A stretch of 9,866 bases of DNA from Pseudomonadota bacterium. GTDB taxonomy: Bacteria > Desulfobacterota > Syntrophobacteria > Syntrophobacterales > Syntrophobacteraceae. Location of the stretch: NCBI GenBank assembly GCA_023442755.1, contig JAEZXS010000355.1, positions 1 to 9,866 on the forward strand, given 5' to 3'. The first letter of the stretch is position 1. The number at the start of each line of letters is the position of its first letter. The position numbers were made by a program, and so were the translations under genes. This document shows, one piece after another, positions 6,472-9,866 of the stretch. The notes under the pieces are model-generated. The model worked only from the letters and a program-made list of their open reading frames with translations, had not been told where the DNA came from and did no database searches.

Positions 6472-6498
6472 AACCCGGGCGGCCTTACCGTCCGGGTT
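6472..6498. terminator. Bidirectional intrinsic terminator between the IMPase-like gene and selB
   Basis: Arms 6472-6482 and 6488-6498 form an 11-bp stem with one G-U pair and a 5-nt loop. On the plus strand it is followed by TTCTTGTG, a poor U-tract. On the minus strand it is followed by TTTCCCTTTTTC, which is U-rich. It lies 68 nt after the stop of the plus-strand gene and 117 nt after the selB stop, as expected for a shared terminator of convergent genes. A smaller hairpin, AGGGG/CCCCT, lies further into the 212-bp gap. Confidence 0.6.
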
Positions 6499-6615
6499 CT
6501 TGTGAGGGGGTATAGCTTATTGAGGGGCTTACCCCTATTAACGGCTGCAACCGGGGATTTCTTAACTAATTTTTGAATTTCCTTGAAATTTTTGATCCCG
6601 ATCCGGTTCGGCTTC

Positions 6616-8544
6616 TCAGCCGGCAATTTTCACATCCCTGAGCTTCCGTATATCACCGATCCGGATGGTGACCTTCTGGGCGTCGAAGTATTCGATCAGG
6701 GGAATCGCATATTTCCTGCTCACCTGTGTAAGGTCCTTGAACTGCGGGGTGGTGATCTCGCCGTGTTCTCTGAGCCAGGCGACGAGTTGCTGCTGGAGTT
6801 CCGCCATGGCCGTTGCGTGGAAGTAGATATCTTCCTTGGTCTTGACCAGAATCCCCTTGGCCAGCATCCATTCGAGCACTTCCTGGTGCTGCTTTGCAGT
6901 CCCGGGCAGCTTTGCGGTAACATCCCGGAAAAAGGGAGGTTGGAGGGCGGCTTCCAGGAATATCTTCTCTATTGTCTGCCGGATTGATTCCTCGTCTTTT
7001 GTCAGGGCCACCTTGTGAGTCGTCAGGCGCACCCATTCCATTTCCAGGTCGATCTCGTCGACTTCGACGAGCTGGCGCAGCACAAAATTATAGAGCTTTC
7101 CTTCTACGGGCTTGGGTAGCTGGGCCGGAATTTCCTCCTTGGGCATTCCCGCCTTGAGCGGAAAGCGCCCGTGGTATTCCGCAAGAAGCGCCATGATGGA
7201 GTCTTTCATCTCGTCGAGCGCCCCCTGGTCCACGAAGCGCCTGTTTTCCTTGTCGTAGAGGACGGCTTTCTTCGCGCTGGTATACTGCTGGAGTGTTTTG
7301 TCCAGGAATTTCTGAGGAACATTGGTCCTGATGCGCAATTCCTGCTCGCTCAGGCCCGACCATCCGGCATCGCGAAGGTGCCACAGGATGATTTCGGCGT
7401 CGCTGCTGTTGAACAGTGCGTCCAGTGCCGCAGCGGCTTCCCTCTTTCCAGAGCCCTTGTGTTTTCGCGGAAGCGGGTGAAGGACCGTCCCGCCGCCTAT
7501 GGTCTGCACGGGCGAATAGGAGCGAAGAACGAAGCGGTCGCCCCGAAGTACGCCGGCAGGCTGGTCGAGCCGCAACTGGGCAAAGGTTCTATCTCCCGGC
7601 TTCAGTTCTTCCCGATCGAGCAGTACGATTGTGGCCAGGTTTTCAGCCGTTCCGGTATGGAAGCGGACTTTTGCCCGGTGCTTGAGGGGCTTCGGGGTGC
7701 TCTTGAGCAGCTCGAGTTCTATGTCCACCATGTGAGAGGGGGCAAGGGCGCCGGGTGAGGCCAGCATATCTCCGCGCTGTATGAGCGCGCGTTCCATTCC
7801 CTGCAGATTTATTGCCGTCCTCTGGCCGGGAAGTACTTCCTCTACGTCCTTGCTGTGCACCTGCAGCCCGCGAACCTTGCTCTTCAATTCGGAAGGATAG
7901 ATGACGACGGGGTCTCCAATCTGGAGCCGGCCGGAAATGCTCGTGCCGGTGACAACGGTGCCGAATCCGCGCATTGAGAAAACCCGGTCCACCGGAAGCC
8001 GGAAAGGTCCGTCCGCACTTTTCGGTTCGACTTCTTCAAACAGGCGCGACAGCGATGCCTTGAGCACATCCAGACCTTCCCCCTTGACCGCCGAAACAGG
8101 TATTATCTCGCTGCCTTCAAGGAAAGTACCCTTCAGGAACTCGGCCACATCCTCCCGCACCATCTCGATCCATTCGGGGTCTTCGACCAGGTCGGTTTTG
8201 GTGAGCACTACCAGCCCTTTTTTGACGCGCAGCAACTGGCAGATTTCCATGTGCTCCCGCGTCTGGGGCATGACACCTTCGTCTGCGGCAATGACGAGCG
8301 CCACAAGGTCGATGCCGGTCGCTCCGGCAACCATATGCTTGACGAACTTCTCATGCCCGGGCACATCGACGATTCCGAGGCGGTTTCCTCCGGGCAGATC
8401 CAGGTGGGCAAAACCCAATTCTATCGTTATTCCACGGAGCTTTTCCTCCTTGAGCCGGTCCGTGTCTATCCCCGTGAGCGCTCTAATCAGAGAAGTCTTG
8501 CCGTGATCGATGTGACCTGCTGTTCCCAGAATGACCTGTTTCAT
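6616..8544 (-). CDS. selB: Selenocysteine-specific translation elongation factor SelB
   Basis: SelB is a GTPase that carries Sec-tRNA to the ribosome and binds the mRNA SECIS hairpin, so that UGA is read as selenocysteine. The 642-residue protein starts with a GTPase domain: G1 AGHIDHGKT (9-17), switch I RGITIELGF (37-45), G3 DVPGHEKF (60-67), G4 TKTD (115-118) and G5 SAVKG (151-155). Translation-factor beta-barrels follow, roughly 180-355, including VDRVFSMRGFGTVVTGT. The C-terminal third (about 370-642) matches the winged-helix repeats that bind SECIS. It ends with the conserved-looking segment FKDLTQVSRKYAIPLIEYFD (602-621). ATG 8544 is chosen because it begins MKQVILGTAGHIDHGKT. An in-frame GTG at 8619 would add 25 residues that do not look like SelB. 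Upstream purines GGGAAG give only a modest ribosome-binding site. The protein is complete, with no missing key residue seen. Confidence 0.96.
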   Translation of the reverse strand: MKQVILGTAGHIDHGKTSLIRALTGIDTDRLKEEKLRGITIELGFAHLDLPGGNRLGIVDVPGHEKFVKHMVAGATGIDLVALVIAADEGVMPQTREHMEICQLLRVKKGLVVLTKTDLVEDPEWIEMVREDVAEFLKGTFLEGSEIIPVSAVKGEGLDVLKASLSRLFEEVEPKSADGPFRLPVDRVFSMRGFGTVVTGTSISGRLQIGDPVVIYPSELKSKVRGLQVHSKDVEEVLPGQRTAINLQGMERALIQRGDMLASPGALAPSHMVDIELELLKSTPKPLKHRAKVRFHTGTAENLATIVLLDREELKPGDRTFAQLRLDQPAGVLRGDRFVLRSYSPVQTIGGGTVLHPLPRKHKGSGKREAAAALDALFNSSDAEIILWHLRDAGWSGLSEQELRIRTNVPQKFLDKTLQQYTSAKKAVLYDKENRRFVDQGALDEMKDSIMALLAEYHGRFPLKAGMPKEEIPAQLPKPVEGKLYNFVLRQLVEVDEIDLEMEWVRLTTHKVALTKDEESIRQTIEKIFLEAALQPPFFRDVTAKLPGTAKQHQEVLEWMLAKGILVKTKEDIYFHATAMAELQQQLVAWLREHGEITTPQFKDLTQVSRKYAIPLIEYFDAQKVTIRIGDIRKLRDVKIAG

Positions 8545-8683
8545 GGGCTTGTCTTCCCTCTTATGCTTAGTGTGGAATGGGCTTGACGAATAAAGTAGCA
8601 GAACGGCGCGGTTCAGCACAAGTCTTAAGCACTGGACATATTAGAACATTCCGGGACATGCAAATAAAGGCATGGATGGAACG

Positions 8684-8713
8684 GGTCCCGAGGCCGTTTT
8701 GAACGGTCCCGAG
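8684..8713 (+). repeat. GGTCCCGAG direct repeat, 21-bp period
   Basis: GGTCCCGAG occurs at 8684-8692 and 8705-8713, start to start exactly 21 bp, about two helical turns. A related inverted core, CCGGGAC, lies at 8651-8657, and TTCCCGGAA follows at 8717-8725. The spacing suits a protein bound to one face of the DNA, but no known operator is recognised. Confidence 0.4.
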
Positions 8714-8784
8714 CCATTCCCGGAAGGCTGTCTCCCTGACGATGGACACCCGCATTTTCTGCCCCAGATTCGATTTTTTCGCAA

Positions 8785-8815
8785 AATATTTTGACATTAT
8801 GACGCCCGAAATATT
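8785..8815. repeat. Inverted repeat over the alaC promoter
   Basis: AATATTT (8785-8791) and AAATATT (8809-8815) are perfect 7-bp inverted arms separated by 17 bp. The left arm touches the -35 and the right arm overlaps the -10 of the alaC promoter. It could be an operator, but the arms are AT-only and may be chance. Confidence 0.35.
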
Positions 8816-8817
8816 AT
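8791..8817 (+). promoter_or_regulatory. Sigma70-like promoter of alaC
   Basis: A perfect TTGACA (8791-8796) is followed by TATTAT (8812-8817, five of six to consensus) after a short 15-bp spacer. Transcription would begin near 8824, giving a leader of about 32 nt before ATG 8856. The short spacer suggests reduced basal strength or activator dependence. Confidence 0.55.
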
Positions 8818-8855
8818 CCTTCTTTACTTCAGATCGTATAGGGAGACTAGATAAT

Positions 8856-9866
8856 ATGAAGTTCAATATTGCTGAACGCAGCCGCATGCACCGGCTGCCG
8901 CCTTATGTGTTTGCCGAGGTTAATGCCCTCAAAATGGAGAAGCGGTGGGCCGGAGAGGATATCATCGACCTGGGTATGGGAAACCCCGACCTGCCCGCGC
9001 CTAAGCATATTATAGACAAGCTCGTCGAAGCGGCGAAGAAGAAACACAATCACCGCTACTCCGCGTCCCGGGGAATCACCAGGCTGCGTGAAGCTGTTGG
9101 AGAATGGTACAAGAACAAGTACGACGTCGACATCGACCCGGAGAGGGAAGCGGTTGTCACGATCGGGGCGAAGGAAGGCCTTTCTCACCTCGTGCTCGTT
9201 CTGATCAGTCCCGGCGATGTCGTGTTTGCCCCCAACCCGACCTATCCCATTCATCCTTATTCCGCAATTATCGCGGGCGGGGACGTACGGTCGGTCCCCA
9301 TCGGGCCGGGCCGCAACTTCATGGAAGACCTCCAGGTGGCGGTGAAACAAACATGGCCTCGTCCGAAACTGCTTATCATCTCCTTTCCCCACAATCCCAC
9401 CACCATGGTGGTCGATCTGGACTTCTTCTACCAGATAGTCGAGTTTGCGCGGGAAAACCGGATCATGGTAATTCACGACCTTGCCTACGCCGATCTGGCC
9501 TTCGACGGTTACAAGGCCCCGAGCCTCCTCCAGGTGCCCGGAGCGAAGGAAGTGGGCGTGGAGTTCTTCTCCATGTCGAAGAGCTACAGCATGGCCGGCT
9601 GGCGAGTCGGTTTCTGCGTGGGAAATCCGGAAATGGTCGGCGCATTGACGCGCATCAAAAGCTACCTGGATTACGGCGTTTTTCAGCCGATTCAGATAGC
9701 CGCAACGGTTGCCCTCAAAAGCGATCAATCCTGCGTAAACGATATCGTTTCGATCTACCAGTCCCGGCGCGATATCCTTGTAGACGGTCTCAACCGGGTT
9801 GGCTGGCAAACTGAAAAACCCAAGGGCACCATGTTCGTCTGGGCCCACATCCCCGAGCAGTTCCGG
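8856..9866 (+). CDS. alaC: AlaC-type class I aminotransferase (glutamate-pyruvate transaminase), N-terminal 337 residues
   Basis: The protein is a PLP-dependent fold-type I aminotransferase that closely resembles E. coli AlaC, which makes alanine from pyruvate and glutamate. Shared segments include RLPPYVFAEVNALKME (13-28), EDIIDLGMGNPD (34-45), RYSASRGITRLREAV (67-81), AVVTIGAKEGLSHL (99-112), FPHNPTT (177-183) and VIHDLAYADL (205-214). Also shared are VEFFSMSKSYSMAGWRVGF (235-253) and PKGTMFVWAHIPEQ (322-335). Asn180, Asp208, Tyr211, Lys242 (Schiff base) and Arg250 are all present. The family length is about 390-410, so roughly 60-70 residues lie beyond the edge. ATG 8856 follows GGGAG by 10 nt. 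LL-diaminopimelate and aspartate aminotransferases are related alternatives, but the AlaC match runs throughout. The downstream neighbour is not visible. Confidence 0.9.
   Translation, partial: MKFNIAERSRMHRLPPYVFAEVNALKMEKRWAGEDIIDLGMGNPDLPAPKHIIDKLVEAAKKKHNHRYSASRGITRLREAVGEWYKNKYDVDIDPEREAVVTIGAKEGLSHLVLVLISPGDVVFAPNPTYPIHPYSAIIAGGDVRSVPIGPGRNFMEDLQVAVKQTWPRPKLLIISFPHNPTTMVVDLDFFYQIVEFARENRIMVIHDLAYADLAFDGYKAPSLLQVPGAKEVGVEFFSMSKSYSMAGWRVGFCVGNPEMVGALTRIKSYLDYGVFQPIQIAATVALKSDQSCVNDIVSIYQSRRDILVDGLNRVGWQTEKPKGTMFVWAHIPEQFR

Larger units (their letters stand above)
8545..8855. other. Divergent intergenic region between selB and alaC
   Basis: This 311-bp stretch holds no gene that I can support. 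The alaC side (8785-8855) contains a promoter, an inverted repeat and a GGGAG ribosome-binding site (8841-8845, 10 nt before the ATG). The middle (8648-8725) carries repeated GGTCCCGAG and CCGGGA-type motifs. For selB I see only a weak candidate on the minus strand (TTGTGC, 18 bp, TACTTT) and no confident promoter. No tRNA-like fold or selC gene is visible. Confidence 0.7.

Noticed and set aside
6600..6625. Hairpin around the selB UGA stop (CGGCT/AGCCG) as a possible SECIS and readthrough signal.
   Set aside because: A bacterial SECIS lies just downstream of the UGA, whereas here the UGA is inside the small hairpin. The encoded SelB is already full length, and readthrough gives only a short tail without recognisable features.
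8567..8887. A possible 106-codon minus-strand small gene in the selB-alaC gap.
   Set aside because: It overlaps the alaC start and promoter, lacks a Shine-Dalgarno at its start or at its internal ATGs, and resembles no family I know.
8847..9848. A 333-codon minus-strand ORF opposite alaC.
   Set aside because: It mirrors the strongly matched AlaC reading frame, has no recognisable domain, and would begin beyond the gene's conserved core. It is a shadow ORF.

Overview
The window reads as chromosomal housekeeping DNA from a Gram-negative, probably anaerobic bacterium. My best guess is a Desulfobacterota/Deltaproteobacteria lineage such as Syntrophobacterales. The basis is the moderately high GC content, the gap-pgk-tpiA-secG gene order, a bacterial SelB, and an AlaC-type aminotransferase. 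Lineage is inferred from protein character only; there is no rRNA here. I saw no tRNA, rRNA, CRISPR array, insertion sequence, prophage gene or attachment site.

Layout. Positions 1-639 (minus) hold the N-terminal half of a DegT/DnrJ-family sugar aminotransferase, cut by the window edge just past its PLP lysine and with its own sigma70-like promoter. A strong intrinsic terminator (720-761) separates it from a four-gene minus-strand operon transcribed gap (4330-3320), pgk (3232-2039), tpiA (1959-1195), secG (1176-784). Upstream of gap lies a minus-strand SAM hydrolase (DUF62) gene, 5409-4621. Across a short divergent gap is a plus-strand inositol-monophosphatase-family gene, 5597-6403. Its 3' end is partly duplicated just downstream, followed by a hairpin that can terminate both convergent transcripts. 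Then comes minus-strand selB (8544-6616). A 311-bp divergent intergenic region with repeats and a good promoter follows, and then plus-strand alaC (8856 to the edge, partial).

How the genes work together. gap, pgk and tpiA form the triose-phosphate section of glycolysis/gluconeogenesis. secG adds a subunit of the SecYEG protein channel to the same transcript. SelB delivers Sec-tRNA at UGA codons, so the organism should make selenoproteins, although no selA, selC or selD is in view. AlaC links pyruvate and alanine/glutamate.

Novelty. I found no convincing undescribed multi-gene system. The points most worth a second look are an IMPase-like protein with two catalytic-site substitutions, a partial duplication of that gene's 3' end, and two sets of short repeats between selB and alaC.
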